From: Allomyces macrogynus ATCC 38327
Taxonomy: Eukaryota; Blastocladiomycota; Blastocladiomycetes; Blastocladiales; Blastocladiaceae
Assembly (NCBI GenBank): GCA_000151295.1
Contig: GG745352.1
Span: 12,716-76,715, forward strand
Length of the DNA stretch: 64,000 nucleotides
Direction: 5' to 3'
The notes below the pieces were generated by a model, which made no database searches, was not told the DNA's origin, and saw only the letters and a list, made by a program, of their open reading frames with translations. The translations under genes were made by a program, and so were the position numbers. Shown piece after piece: positions 9,630 to 21,741 of the stretch; the stretch's first letter is position 1, and the number at the start of each line of letters is the position of its first letter.

Positions 9630-12600
9630 TCATCTCGCCAAAGTATTCCACGTCGATGATCCAGCCAGAGTACGTGTGCTCCCCACCGCCGTTCGCGCGA
9701 CCATCGACGGCCTCCGTCCACCTCCACCGCCCCCTCCTCCACCACCTCCGCTCGCTCCACCCAACGACGGCAGCACGAGTGCCGCCGCCGCCGTTGTGGC
9801 GCGCCGCCCGCCCGCCGACCGACCCATCGCCAGTCCCTTGCCCGACATTGGCGGCCGCCTGCCCGGCAACTGCGGCAAACTGACCGACTCGAGCGCATAG
9901 TCGGGCAACATGTGAAACACGCGATCCACATCCAATCCGCTCGCCGTGGCGGAAGCAGCAGCCGTACCCGTCGACGAACTTGCATTCAACGAGTTACCTG
10001 GCGACACGCCGATCCGGACGCGCGCCGTGCGCGACACGGCCGCGGGCGCGCCGAGCGCCGGCCGTTTGCCCTTGGCGCGCACCGACGTGAACTGGTGCTC
10101 TTGCGCGAAGCGACTCGCGGCAAACCACGTACGGTACCGCTTCTGCAGCAGGTCGGCCGTCTTGAGTTGATGTCGCGCGGCCAGAGCGGTCCCACGACGT
10201 CCGGCCGTCGCGGGGGTCGCGAGCGCGGACCGGCGTGGGGTTGCTGCAGATGCCGCAGCTCGTGCGCGCGCCGACGGGTACCCGGCCGCATGTCCTCGCG
10301 CAGACGGTGTCGCGGGCGTACGCACACGCGCTGCTGGTGTTGACGGTTTACTCACTGCGCCCGCCCTTGCCCTCGCGGTGGCGGCACTCTTGCGTGTCGC
10401 CGAGGTCCGCGCGCGCGACGCGCGCCCCTCGTCCTCGTCTGGGAACAGCGACACCATGGACGAATTCGCCGACTGGAACGACGCGAAGAGCGCATCCAGC
10501 GAGTCGGTTGGCGCCGCATCCGCGTCGGCAAGCCGCTGGCCAGTCCGCGCACGTGCCTGCTTACCCGACTTGGCATGTACACGTGCAGCGACTCCACCAC
10601 CCTCCAGCGACGCGGCGCGCCGGAGTTCCGCGGACCGCACCATTTCCGTCACGTCGTGCGGCTTGTTGGGGTGCCGCCAAGTCGCGCGCGACTTGAGGTC
10701 CCACGGGACGGGTTGTCCGAAACNNNNNNNNNNNNNNNNNNNNNNNNNNNNNNNNNNNNNNNNNNNNNNNNNNNNNNNNNNNNNNNNNNNNNNNNNNNNN
10801 NNNNNNNNNNNNNNNNNNNNNNNGTAACCTCGTACGCGGTCGTCCATGCGAGGCGCGCAGTCTAGTCGTCGTCGCCGGCATGCTCGGGGAGAATCCAGTC
10901 GTCCTGGTCGGTGTCGCGCTCCGGATCGAGGTGCGGGTTCGGAAACGTTTCAATACTCGTGATGGGCTTGACGTGTGCTTGCCACTTGACGACCACGACC
11001 GGGTCCGCGATATCCGCCACGTTCCACAGTGTCACGTTCCCGGCCGTGTCGCCCGTCAATAACAGCGCTGTGCTCGTGACCTGCTTTGCCTTGCTCCCAC
11101 CGCGCGGCGGACTCGCTACCGTGACCGTGCACATGGTCGATGCGCCGTGGCCGTCGACGCACCCGACTTGCGTGAGCGACGCGAGGTTCCAGAACCGGAT
11201 CATCCCGTCCATACCACAACTGACCAGGTGTGCGGCGGGTCCGGAATCGCGGCCGGGCCCAGACGTGAGTAAGCTCATTTCAGACGCGGTGAGTCCGAGC
11301 CGGGCCATATCCTCGAGCGATGTCGAACCCTCACCGACCTGGTGCAGTGTCCCACCAGCCCCGACCTCCGGCGCGCGCAACACGACCAACTTATCAATCG
11401 ACCGGTTCCATGCCGGGATCTGGTCGTGGTTGGCCGCAGTCATGCGGCCGACATGCACGCCCGCCATGGTGCGCACGTAAATCTCGCCTCGGAACGTGCT
11501 ATAGACGAGAAAGTGCGGCGCGACAAAGACCATGGCCATGACGTCATCCTTCCGCAGGGCCGCCGCGTGCGTCGTCGGGGTCAGCGTTTCGAGACTCGCA
11601 TCGAGCGCCGGGTTGGTCCAGATTTCGGTCGGGTGCATTTGCGTCGCTTCGGATTTGCTGTCGTCGGCGTAGACGTAGAGCCGGCATTGCCACCCGCCGG
11701 CAACAAAGAAACGGCCTTCGGGCGCGTCGACATGCAGGACCGACGTGACTTCTACCGGGTCCGGGTACTTCATGGTGCACATGACGTGGCCCTCGATCGA
11801 CGAGAGCAAGATGGTGCCGTCGCCGGCTATGGAATGGAGAGAAGGTGAGCGTTGTCGGCAGAAATGCAGGAGCGGTGTGAAAGAACGTACTGCCAATCAT
11901 CATGCGATGGCAACCCGAGTACTCGTCGAGCCCAATACAGGTGATGTCCTTGGGCAGCTGCGTGTCGTCGAGCTTGAACGTCGGCGCGCCATTATTGACT
12001 TCCTGTGCCAGGGATTGGACCGTGAGTCGTGAAGGAACAATGGCCACAGCGGCTCGAGTTGAGATCACGCACCCACACTTGCACGACGCTTCCCTCGCAC
12101 AGCGACACCATCATCTTGCACGTCGGGTTAAACATGACCGACCGGACCGGATGCACGTGCGACGTGACCTGCCGCGCGCTCGACTGGTCCATGACATACT
12201 CGACGACGAGACTGCTACCAGCAAACAGCCGCACTGCACCCTTGGCCGTCGTCACGACCTGGATGAACCCGAGCATGTTGTCGGGCCGGTGCAGAGTTTC
12301 GGTCGGCTGCAGCGTCTGCAGGCACGACATGCGCCGAATGTCCCAGACCTTGATGACCTTGTCGGTGCTGAGCGTGATGCAGTACCCGAGCGCTTGCTGC
12401 ACTTGCACGTCAATGATCGGCGCCGCGTGGCCTTTCATCGACGCTTGCGGGTTGGTGATGCGACGCGGGTTCCAGATGCGCACTTTGCGGTCGGCGCCGA
12501 CTAAGAAGGGGACCGGAGGTCAAGTGAGCGGAATGATGACAGGCGTGCGTGCGTAGGTCGATCAAATTCCACGCACCCGTGATGAGCGCGACCGGGAACC

Positions 12601-14129
12601 GGCATACGGCAAACGCCGTGACCCCCTTGTTGACCGACGCCGACGTGAACTTCCATTTTTTCGTGTTGACGCTGCCGCACACGAGCGAATCCTTGGCGTC
12701 GGGCGAGACCGAGAAAAAGCACTGAAGCTCGTGAAAGTACTTGATGCGCGTGACCCAATCGTTGTGCAGCCGGCGGCGCACGGCGACCGTAAACACCTTT
12801 TTCTGGTCGAGCGTGACAATCTTGCCCTTGGCCGCCGCCAACATCGTTTGCGAATTCGGATCGAAAATTGCCTCCGTATCAAACGTCCACACTGACACGT
12901 CGCCCTGGTCGTCGCCAAACAAGAGCATGCCGTCGTGCACGTACTGGTCGTGCGGCTGTGCCGTCGGCGACCCACCACCAGGCCCGTCGCTAGCGTCGGT
13001 CGCGGGCTCGCGCCAATAGTCCATGCACATGACGTTGGTGGGCAGTTTGACCTTACACTGCGGCTGCAGCGTCGCATAGTCGTGGAAACTGATTTCGTGC
13101 GTGTCGGTCGCGAGAATCCATTTCTTCATGTCGGGCATGAAGACAAAGTCGGATATCCACGTCTGTTTCGGGTGCTGCAGCTGCAGTTGCTGGCTCTGCA
13201 AGGCCTGCGGCGTCACATCCTGGTCGCCCGAGCCCGGCGCACCCTTGCTCTTGCTAGATGTGAGCAAAAACACGTGAGATCAGTAGTTCGACGAGACTAA
13301 TGCGTGTGGGCAAGTTACGTGCATGGCCGACGTGAAGAACCGCTGTAACTTGAACTGCTCCGACCAGTAGCACACCGTCGCGTCGCGCGACATGGTCACA
13401 AACCGCTGGTGCGCTGGCATGTAGGTCAAGTTGCAAATCATTTCCTTGTGCGGCGTCGTCTGCGGCTTGCCGAACGTCAACCGCGTCGCCGGCGTAAAGA
13501 GCATCGTCTCCTGCTCCTCCGACTCCTTTTGCTTGGACTGCTCCTGCGCGCGCAACAGCATGAAGTTGCTAAACGCGTCCCACGTCACGTAATCGCCGCG
13601 GATCCCGATGCGCATGAGCATGAGCGTGATCTACGTCGCGCATTGGCATGGTGAGTGGCGGAAACAGGGGTGCGTGATGCGGTGGAAAAGAGAGTGCGGA
13701 CTTACCTGGTCCTCACTCATTTCCTTTTGCAATATCTTGGCAAACTCTTGCTTGAACTCTTCAATCGTCAATCTGCCGCCGCGTGACGCTTTCTGTTCAA
13801 ACCAACGCGCGTGAGCGTCACGGATCCCCCGACATGGCCCACCGCATGGCTTCGAGTTACGGCCATCGCACCTCCTGGAAAACGCGCATCAGGTCCTTGA
13901 ACTGCGTCAGGTTCATTTCGCGCTCGAACCGGTAGAGCGCCTTGTCCTTGAGCACATTGATCTTTTGTGCGTAGGCGTCGCTCTTGAGGTCAAGGACGGC
14001 TGTGTACGAGGACGGTACCGCGCCCGTGGTTGCTGCGCCCGTCGTCGCCATGGTCGAAGTCCCGCCAGCACCAGCGCCTGGTCCGGCTGTACCGGCTCCC
14101 GTCGCCATGGGGAATGGGCCGCCGGCCAT
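9630..14129 (-). CDS. EF-hand and WD40 repeat protein, WDR49/WDR64-like (cilium-associated)
   Basis: Exons 13872-14129, 13706-13792, 13319-13630, 12577-13249, 12073-12500, 11891-12002 and 10862-11826 join in phase (the start of the fourth, near 13249, is the least certain). The N terminus has a degenerate EF-hand pair (MNLTQFKDLMRVFQE, GGRLTIEEFKQEFAKIL, ITLMLMRIGIRGDYVTWDAF). It is followed by WD repeats with FVTMSRDATVCYWS, VRIWNPRRI, DKVIKVWDIRR, DGTILLSSIEGHVM, DGMIRFWNLASL and AGNVTLWNVADI. The frame ends at TAG 10862, just before the 100-N gap. Beyond the gap, on the same strand, FGQPVPWDLKSRATWRHP looks like the region that follows the last blade in this family. I therefore read 9630-10720 as the same gene's low-complexity C-terminal tail. 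Relatives are restricted to ciliated eukaryotes. The alternative is two genes. Confidence 0.7.
10724..10823. other. Assembly gap (100 N)
   Basis: Exactly 100 N, the conventional size for a gap of unknown length. It interrupts the EF-hand/WD40 gene. Confidence 0.99.
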
Positions 14130-14868
14130 GGTCGATCAATCGAAATCAAAAATTGACGACGGCAAGTGACGGGCGTTCGTGCTGTTTGGACCAAAGTAAT
14201 TGCTGGTTGCGCATGCGGTCAAGGACTTGTAGGGGCTCGTCGAATCGCGAATCGCCGGCACGCTGCACAGTATGGCGCCAGCACCAGGTCCAAGACGTCG
14301 ACGGCGAGTATTGGGCGCAATTGCACCGAGTTGGTGCGGGCCAGATGGTCAATCGTTGAGCAAATTGTTGAGTAAATCGTGAGCTGCGGCAGAACAGACG
14401 AAGAAATCAAGTACGATCACGGTCATGCGTATCCACGTCAACTACTTTAAAGAGGCCGCGAGAGTCCCTGGTTCGATCCCCGACGCTGACGCGCCAGCAT
14501 CGTCGATCAGATAGCTTTGCTGATGGGCGCTGCCGCCACGCTGGAAAATGTTGGTCCTCCCAGGCTTCCCAGCCAATCAGTTCCTGCATCACGCTGTCCT
14601 CGACACGACGACGCGGCCATCAGCAGCTGCAAGCAACTGTTCGCGGTAGAGCGTCCCTCCTGCAGATCTCTCGACTTGACCCTGCAGCCCAGCATCGTCC
14701 CTTCGCTGCAAGTACTGAGCTCCTCGACCAGCACCCTCAAGTGTCGACCACGGCGTGACGCTCCATTCTCCAGCACAATCAATCAAGCACGCTTACCGAA
14801 CGCGTACCCGCGCTCTCCACCCTCCAACACCCCCACCAAGTCGCTGCACGACTGCAAGTTCGCGCGCC
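14130..14868. promoter_or_regulatory. Divergent intergenic region with one B-box-like site
   Basis: About 740 bp lie between two divergent genes. At 14470-14480 ggttcgatccc matches the Pol III B box at 10 of 11 positions, but the flanks do not fold into a tRNA. Small ORFs have no support. Confidence 0.45.
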
Positions 14869-16948
14869 ATGGGCAAGAAAGGCGCAACCCGGGTCGACCG
14901 CGCGCAGTACGCGCCGGTCCCCGCCGCCGACGGTGGCCACGACCACGACCACGATTCCGCGTCGTTGACCTCGTCGTCCTCGTCGTCCTCGTCTTCCCGC
15001 GGCCCGCGCATGTCGCAAGACGACCAGGAGCGGCTGACGGACCTGCAGCGATGCGCACAGCAGCGGCGCGAGAATGTACAGACGCTGGGTGTGTTCTGGT
15101 TGTGAGACCCCGGTCGTGTCTCACCACCGTCCGGATAATATGTAGGCCCCGCTCGCGTGGAAGCTGTTTGCGTTTGGGTGCACGCTGCTGCTCGGGTTTG
15201 GCAGCCACTACTCGGCGCACGTACTGAGCGCGCTCAAGTCGACGCTCAAGGCGGATCTCGGGATCAACAATGCGGTATGCTCCCGATGCGAGCCTACCGG
15301 CTAATCCACCCAACCGCTCGCTCCTCCTGCTGACCCAACTCACTCAATCCGTGGATAGCAATACGGCGTCTTGCAAGCGGCCGTGAGTCTCGTCAACACG
15401 ATCGTCCCCGCAATCGGCGGCCGGTTCATCGACGTCTTCGGCGTCTCCAACGGGTCCATCGTCTCGTGCACGCTCATCATGACCGGCGGCCTCCTCGTCG
15501 CCCTCTCGGCGCACTGGCAGAGCTTTGCCGTGATGGTCCTCGGCCGCCTGCTCTATGGGCTCGGTAGTATGACCATCATCACCGTGCAGCACACGATTCT
15601 GGCCCACTGGTTCCGCGGCTCCGCGCTCGCGATTGTCGTGGGCGTGCAAATTGCCACCTCCCGCCTGGCCTCGTTCTTGGCGATGCTCGTGACCGTGCCC
15701 ATCAAGAACGCGACCGGCTGGTACGGGTACAGTATCTGGACAGCGTTCGGTCTGTGCCTCGTCTCGTGGTTCGTCGATGTCATCTACGTCCTCGGCATGC
15801 GCCGGTTCCGCGACGAGACGCGCGCCCAAAATTCGGCCACGAGCGGCGACGCGGGCATCTACGACGACGAGGAACTGGCCGCACTCAAGCGCAAGAACCA
15901 GTTCCAGCTCGACTCGGTGTATACGTTCCCACCCGCCTTCTGGGTCGTTGCGTGGCTGTCATTCGCCATGGGTTCGACGTGGACGTCGTTCCTGCACATT
16001 TCGCCAGAACTGATTGCCGACCGGTTCCACCAACCGGAAACGCTGGCCGCATTCAATGCCTCGCTCGGCCAGTTTTTGCCCATCATTGTCGCCCCGTTCC
16101 TCGGGTACTTTCTCGACGCGCGCGGCCAACGGCCGCTCATCACCCTCCTGGCCGCGGTCGCGCTCCTCGCCGCGTTTCTGTTGCTGTGGATCACGAATTG
16201 GCCGCCGTACGTGGCGCTCGTCCTGTTCAGTCTGTCGCTGACGTTCGGCCCCGTGGCCATGGTCTCGTCGGTCGGGCTCCTGATTGGGCCCGAAGCGATC
16301 GGGACCGCGTTGGGGATCTACAAGACGATGACGAACGTCGCGTCGACGATCATGGACCCGGTGCTGGGCTGGTTGCAGGACCAGGCTGGATCGTACGACC
16401 CGCCGCTCGTGTTGCTGATTTTCGTCTCGGTTGCGGGGATCGTGTTGGCGGTGGTCATGGGCGTGCTGGACAAGGTGTACTCGCGCGGAATTTTGGCCGC
16501 GGACGCGGAGAGGCGCAAAGTGTTGCTTGCGCAGGAACGAGACCGCGGACCGCGCGAGGTGGATGAGAGATCGGCGCTCTTGCGAGATGGTGACTGCGCG
16601 CACTCGCCCGTGCCGGATATCGAGAACGCGGTCACCCCTGCGTCGCGGAGACTACCACCACCGCCACCAGCTCCTTCGTCGTCGGCGTGTCCACCCGGCG
16701 GGTGTCTCGAGTGCCAGCAGGCCGGTGCGCTGACCGAGTCGTCGGCGGGCGTTCGCCCAACCCCCACGACTTCCACACGGCGCACGGACGCGACACGGTC
16801 GTCGCCGTCCCCGCGGCCGTCGACCCCGGTAGCGGTCGTGGGCACGGCGCGGCAGCGGTGGTGGGGCCGGTTCAATCTCGGCGTGATGACGACGTTGATG
16901 GTGCTCGGGTGGGTCGTGTTCATTGCGCTGTTTGACCAGTCGGCGTAA
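14869..16948 (+). CDS. Major facilitator superfamily transporter, MFSD1-like
   Basis: Exons 14869-15075, 15146-15274 and 15359-16948 keep phase 0 and give 641 aa. The cytoplasmic N terminus has a His/Asp and poly-Ser stretch. The first helices carry LFAFGCTLLLGFGSHYSAHV and LKADLGINNAQYGVLQAAVS, then VPAIGGRFIDVFG, the MFS loop 2-3 region, and LGRLLYGLGSMTIITVQHTI. The second half contains FWVVAWLSFAMGSTWTSFLH, LGQFLPIIVAPFLGYFLDAR and GPVAMVSSVGLLIGPEAIGT. A long Pro/Ser/Arg-rich cytoplasmic loop precedes the last helix (GVMTTLMVLGWVVFIALF). The closest known type is the MFSD1-like group, whose animal member exports dipeptides from lysosomes; the substrate here is not predictable. An alternative donor a few bases downstream would break the frame, so AAT|gtacag was chosen. 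Confidence 0.85.
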
Positions 16949-17010
16949 CAGAGGGAAAGTAAGGATAGGGGCGCGTTGGGCGCCACGGTCAAGGAAGAAA
17001 TCCACATCTG

Positions 17011-17044
17011 CATTCATTCATTCATTCATTCATTCATTCATTCA
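17011..17044. repeat. (ATTC)n microsatellite
   Basis: About eight tandem attc units lie in the 3' flank of the MFSD1-like gene, between two convergent genes. Confidence 0.9.
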
Positions 17045-17109
17045 CAATATACACACGATGCCCTTCCTCTCTCTCTCCTCCCACACCCATCCACTCTCCC
17101 CACGACCCA

Positions 17110-18249
17110 TCACTGCCGCTGGCCCGACATCGTCCCGCTCGCCACCATTGCCTCCGCATACGCGGTCGTGGCCCCCGTGGACGCGTACGGCGTAAATTGC
17201 ACCGACCTGGGCGGCGGGGCCGAGACAAAGTAGAGCTGCTGGTGCGAGCGCGTCACGGAAATGAGGTCCATCAGGCCGCGAATCGCGGTGGTCGTGTCGA
17301 GAATCGTGCGCGGGTCGGTGGTTTGCGCGAGGGTGTCGGTCAGGGCGCGGATCCGGTCGTGCGCAACGTTGACCGTGTGGTCGAGCCCGGGGAAGGCCGA
17401 GACGTAGGTGGTCGTGAAGGAAGGCGGGGCGGTGGGGGTGAGAGCGGGAGCCGCGGTGGGTTGAGTCGGGAGCGGCGAGGACGCAGCTACGGGAGCGGCT
17501 GTGGGCGGAGCAGGAGCGGCCGCGGGCGCAGGCGCGGGTGTGGGGGCAGCGACTGGAGCGGCAGCACGCGCCGTGGTTACGGCGGGCGTGGCGGACGGCG
17601 CAGCGATACGGATCGGGCCGCACGCGACGCACCGGAGCTCAGTGTTCTTGCGCATGAGTGGGACCTACACAGCCGGGTCAAAAGTGAGTGACAGACCCCA
17701 TTACCACAACATCTGCTCCAATATCGAACCTGGTTGCACGCGCCGCACACGTCGCCGAGCATCGTCCACCCCTGCAGCATCAGCGTGCCCATGAGCGCGC
17801 TCGGGTCCTGCTGCGCCGGCGTCGCACGGGCTGGCGCCGCAACAGCCGCAGGCACGGATTCCGGCACTTCGCTCTCGTCATCCTGAATACGTGCGCGCAG
17901 GCGAGATGCTTCGCGGTCGACGAGCGCAGCAATCTCGTCCTCTTCCACATCACGAAATTGGACCCCGTTCGGCACTGCCTCAGGCGCCGCATTCACGTCG
18001 CCACACAAAACACACGTCTTGCGCGAGCCGTCGCGCGAGCCCATGATCACGCAGCCGCAATTTGAGGTCAGGCAAGTTTCGTTGAGCATGGTCTAGTCGC
18101 AGCATTGAGCGTGAGCGTCACGGTGCCCGGTTGGGGGAGCAGGGCAGGCGCCATACCCAGCCCTGCAGAAGAAGCTGGCCGATTTGGCGCGACGCGCGGT
18201 CGGTGCGCTCAGCGCGGGTCTCGGTGGCCGTGATCGTCATGATGCCCAT
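17110..18249 (-). CDS. ZNRD2/SSSCA1-like protein with two zinc modules
   Basis: Exons 18157-18249, 17730-18092 and 17110-17664 are all phase 0 (336 aa). The protein carries two copies of the Auto_anti-p27 module. The first spans exons 1-2: RASRQIGQLLLQGW, then TMLNETCLTSNCGC and KTCVLCG. The second spans exons 2-3: LMGTLMLQGWTMLGDVCGAC, then PLMRKNTELRCVACG. Each shows the LLQGWTML start, a C-x2-C-like pair and a C-x2-C pair that should bind zinc. Between them is an acidic linker (VEEDEIAALVDREASRLRAR). A long Ala/Pro-rich region and a helical C terminus (DRIRALTDTLAQT) follow. Human ZNRD2 has one module and is linked to centromere and mitotic functions, but its role is poorly defined. The start is the first of two in-frame ATGs, 257 bp from the divergent WRAP53 start. 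Confidence 0.8.
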
Positions 18250-18569
18250 GCGGGGGTTGCAGCGGAAGTTGGCGGAGAGCAGAGACCGAGAAATGCAGCG
18301 AGGGAATGAGGGAGGCGACGATGGCGACGAAGTCGAGCAGCAGTGAGCTTCGTTGACTCAAATGCAGATAGATAGTGACACAGTTGCATGGCAAAAATAT
18401 CAAACCTCTCTTCAGACTCTCGCTGCTGGCACTCCTTCACTTCACAGCTGCAGATTATTTAACCCTGCCTCGCGGGGATCCAAGAGACGAAATACCACAT
18501 GCAAAATGAACGGCAACGACCCGGAATCGGACCTGATCGAGGGCTCCTTGGCCATGGGCTCCGACATTG

Positions 18570-19993
18570 ATGCCGATCACGAACGTCTCGGCCAAGCAAG
18601 CGCCAACGTCGAACCTCCTGATCAATCTGTCTCAACACCGGCCCACGACCAGCAAGCAACGACAGCCGATGCAGCTCAGTACATTCCGTGCTACGTCTCC
18701 GACCATGCTCAACCGGCGCAGTGCCTGTTCCGCGCCGGGCCGCTCGCCAGCCGCTGAAAAAGCCGTGAAGTCGCACGACAAATACTTTCGATGGATTGCA
18801 TGGTACCCTAAACTCTTGACGCAAAATCCATGTTCCTCGCACAGCATACCGAGCTGACCCGGCCCCTGCATCTGCACGCTCAGGTCGCCCGACGCCACGA
18901 CGCTCCTGACCGTCAACAACGCCGATGCGTCCGGCAATGGGATTTCCCGTCAACCACGGACACGTCCGCTTCCGACGCAAGGTACCCGTCATTCTCCACC
19001 TGTCCACTCGCGCAGGAACCGTCTAATCCCAACCGCGGCAGCCCATGACCCACAGGTTCAACGGCGATTGTCCCCTTTGCCGAACCCATCTACGACGTGG
19101 CCTGGTACCCTTTCCAATCGCGCCTCGACCCGATTAGCAACGTCTACGCCGTCTCCACCCCGCACCACCCCATCCACCTGATCGATGCGTCCACCGGCGT
19201 GTCGCGGTGCACTTACGTCCCGACCAACCACGTCGACGAAGTCGTTGGCGCGACCTCCCTCGCATTCGATACCGACGGAACCCACCTGTACGCCGGGTTT
19301 GACGGGTGGTTTGCGACGTTCGACGTGACCCGGCCCGGGCGTGACTCGATGGTCCGCGTGTCCACGTCCGCGACTCGCCACAGCAAGAACGGGCAAAATG
19401 GCATCCTGTCGAGCCTGTGCACGAATGCGAATTACCGCGCGGTTGCCGCGGCGTCGTACGCGCGCACGATCGCACTGTACATGCAGGGCACGCACGAGTG
19501 CGTGCACATTCTCCGCGGCTTGCCGCCCGCGACGCAGTTGGCGTTTGATCCGTCGGGACACTACATGCTCTCGTCGCACCGCGAAGACGGGACTGTTCAT
19601 TGTCTTGATTTGCGGATGTTGCGGACCGTGTGGACGTACGAGCGCGGCGAGAAGACGAATATGCGGTCGAGTGTCGTTGCGGATTGGCACAACGTGGTGA
19701 TGGCGGCTGCTGGGTCGAAAGGGAACGAAGTGCATGTGACGGATTTGGCGACGGGGACGGCGCGACAGGTGGTGGTGCAGCACGAGGATTTGGTCGCGTG
19801 CTGTGCGGTGCGCGATGGGTGGTGGGCGACGTGTTCGGGGCAGCGACAATTCCGGCTTGCGGCGCTGGAAGAGGAGGAGGAGCGTGGAGGGGAAGAGGTG
19901 GCGGCGGACCATTCGTTCCGGCTGTGGCACGTCCCGGGCGAGTACCAGTACTTTGTGGTCCCCGGGTCCGAATCAAATGAAGCAGTGTCTTGA
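18570..19993 (+). CDS. WRAP53: WRAP53/TCAB1-like WD40 protein
   Basis: WRAP53/TCAB1 binds the CAB box of telomerase and scaRNAs and directs them to Cajal bodies. Exons 18570-18802, 18884-18981 and 19056-19993 join in phase (422 aa). KYFRWIAW plus SPDATTLLTVNNADA corresponds to the first WD strand. Exon 3 has PIYDVAWYPFQSRLDPISNV, HHPIHLIDASTG, NHVDEVVGATSLAFDTDGTH, LYAGFDGWFATFDVTRPGRD, NGQNGILSSL and SGQRQFRLA, all matching the family in order. The first exon is uncertain: another frame, open from ATG 18506, encodes an acidic stretch (MNGNDPESDLIEGSLAMGSD) that also looks coding. In exon 2, a one-base shift near 18920 would give VRQWDFP, which resembles the family better than the in-frame residues, so an undetected indel is possible. 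Confidence 0.85.
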
Positions 19994-20096
19994 TGAATAG
20001 ATGAAACGAAAACATCATTGTGCATTCCGTGTCCCCTCGACTCTCCACCCAAACCGACACTCAACTCCCGCCCGTCATCCCCCACGAGCGTTACGT

Positions 20097-21741
20097 TCAG
20101 ATATTGAACGCGAGCGGGAAGTTGACATACGCATAAAACTCCTTCTCCACGCCCGCCAACAAACTCATTTCCTCAAACTCCTGCTCGAGCTGCTTATCGC
20201 GTTTCCCACGGTGCTCACCAAACAACGCATTCAGCTGGTCGCGCACCTTCTTCTCCTGCTTGGCGCGCGGCTCAATCACGGCCGACATAAAGTCTGGCGG
20301 CAATCCGTGCCGCAAGACCGACTCGACAAAGATGCGAATCGCCTTGATATGCAGCCAGCACGAAAAGATTTCGCCAAAGTTGGTCTTGGTCAGGCGCAGC
20401 AGTTGGCTCTGTGAGTAGTAAGCTCCGAGTGAGTTGCGGGGAGGATAGGGGGAGGGGTGTAATGGGGACGGGGGGGATGCGCACCCACTGTTCCTTTTCC
20501 ATGGCCATCAGGTCGGCGCGCTGCTTGCGGCTGTTCTCGAGGTCTTTTTCGTTGAACTTGTGCTCGCGCGGCGTGAACCTGGTACGCATGCCATGGGGTG
20601 AGACGGGACCGGTCGCGCTCACGATGACGGCGAGGAGGGGAAGGGCACGTACTTGAGCTCGCGGCATTTGGCGGCAAAGTCGTCGGCGACTTTTTGGAAG
20701 AGCGTGACCGTGAACAGGCCGTACTCGTCGTCCTCGGAGATTTTCCTGGCGTGAATCGATGCGTGAGGGATCGCGACGCGGTGCCCGACAGGGTGGAGAA
20801 AGGCGCGTACTGGCTGGATCGCGGCACAACCATGGGCGTGATGCGCTCGTACGAGTCTTGCCACAGCTTGTACGAGTTCCTAGATCGTGATGCGTCGTCA
20901 GCACGTGCTCAAACTCAGCTCCGCGAATTAGCGAGCGTACCGTGGCACCGCGACCAAAAGTGTCGTCAGGTACTCGGAGTCGAGGACAAAATGTTCCTTT
21001 TTCACGACATCGACCAAGGACCGCACGGCAAGGTTGCCCCTGTCGAGAGACGCGTTAGAACCGCGCCCAATTGAACAAAAATGCGCTCAAGGGGGATGCG
21101 CGTACATCATTTTGCGGTCGAGCGCGGTCAGGTTGGCCTTGCACTGGTTATAGGTGCTCAGACGTGTCTTCATCATCGTGTCGACGTGGCTGACTTCCTG
21201 CATTGATCGCGGGACGCAATGGGGAGAGTCAGAAAAGAGCAGAGCAAGCACGGTGGCAGAGAATCGCGCAGTACCTGCTGGATCGCCTCAACCGTCTCGC
21301 GCAGCGGCTTGTCGACGCGGTACTTCATCGTGTTCCAAGAAAACGCTTTGACATACGTGTCGGGCGACTCTGCGCGTTATGGCGTCAGATGGTGAGAACC
21401 TCACCGTCTCCGCAACTCGGCAATCGCGACATCGAGAGAAGCTTACTGTCGTGCACAACGAGTGTCGACTGCACCTGGTTCGTGTCGTTGTTGAGCAGCA
21501 TCTTCATCGTATCAATCAACTTGTTGACCGAAGCCTCCGCGACCGTGTCGACCTTGGCCAAATCGTCCGACAAGAGCACGAGCGAGTCGAGCGTGCCGAC
21601 CTTGAGGTCCGGAATCACAAACGGCGCCACGTCGGCGAGCGGAGCGGCCCCATGCTCGGCGAGCGCGGCCTTGACGAGGTTGAGCTTCTCCTGCTTGGTG
21701 GAACCGGCCGACGGGACGGAAATGAGCCAGTAGTTGCCCAT
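20097..21741 (-). CDS. VMA5: V-type proton ATPase subunit C
   Basis: Subunit C belongs to the V1 sector and bridges the stator stalks to the membrane sector; its release controls V-ATPase assembly on vacuoles. Eight exons (21447-21741, 21275-21369, 21106-21197, 20941-21039, 20811-20879, 20653-20745, 20485-20578, 20097-20408) join in consistent phase and give 382 aa, the usual length. Landmarks in order: [150 protein letters not shown] and the conserved ending [12 protein letters not shown]. It is divergent from PEX10 and convergent with WRAP53, whose stop is 103 bp away. Confidence 0.96.

Noticed and set aside
14430..14500. Possible tRNA gene (ggttcgatccc)
   Set aside because: The T arm has mismatches, and no A box, D arm or matching acceptor 5' strand lies at the right distance.
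17042..17655. Alternative minus-strand frames over the ZNRD2-like gene
   Set aside because: They are shadows; only the chosen frame carries the Cys pairs and keeps phase across both introns.
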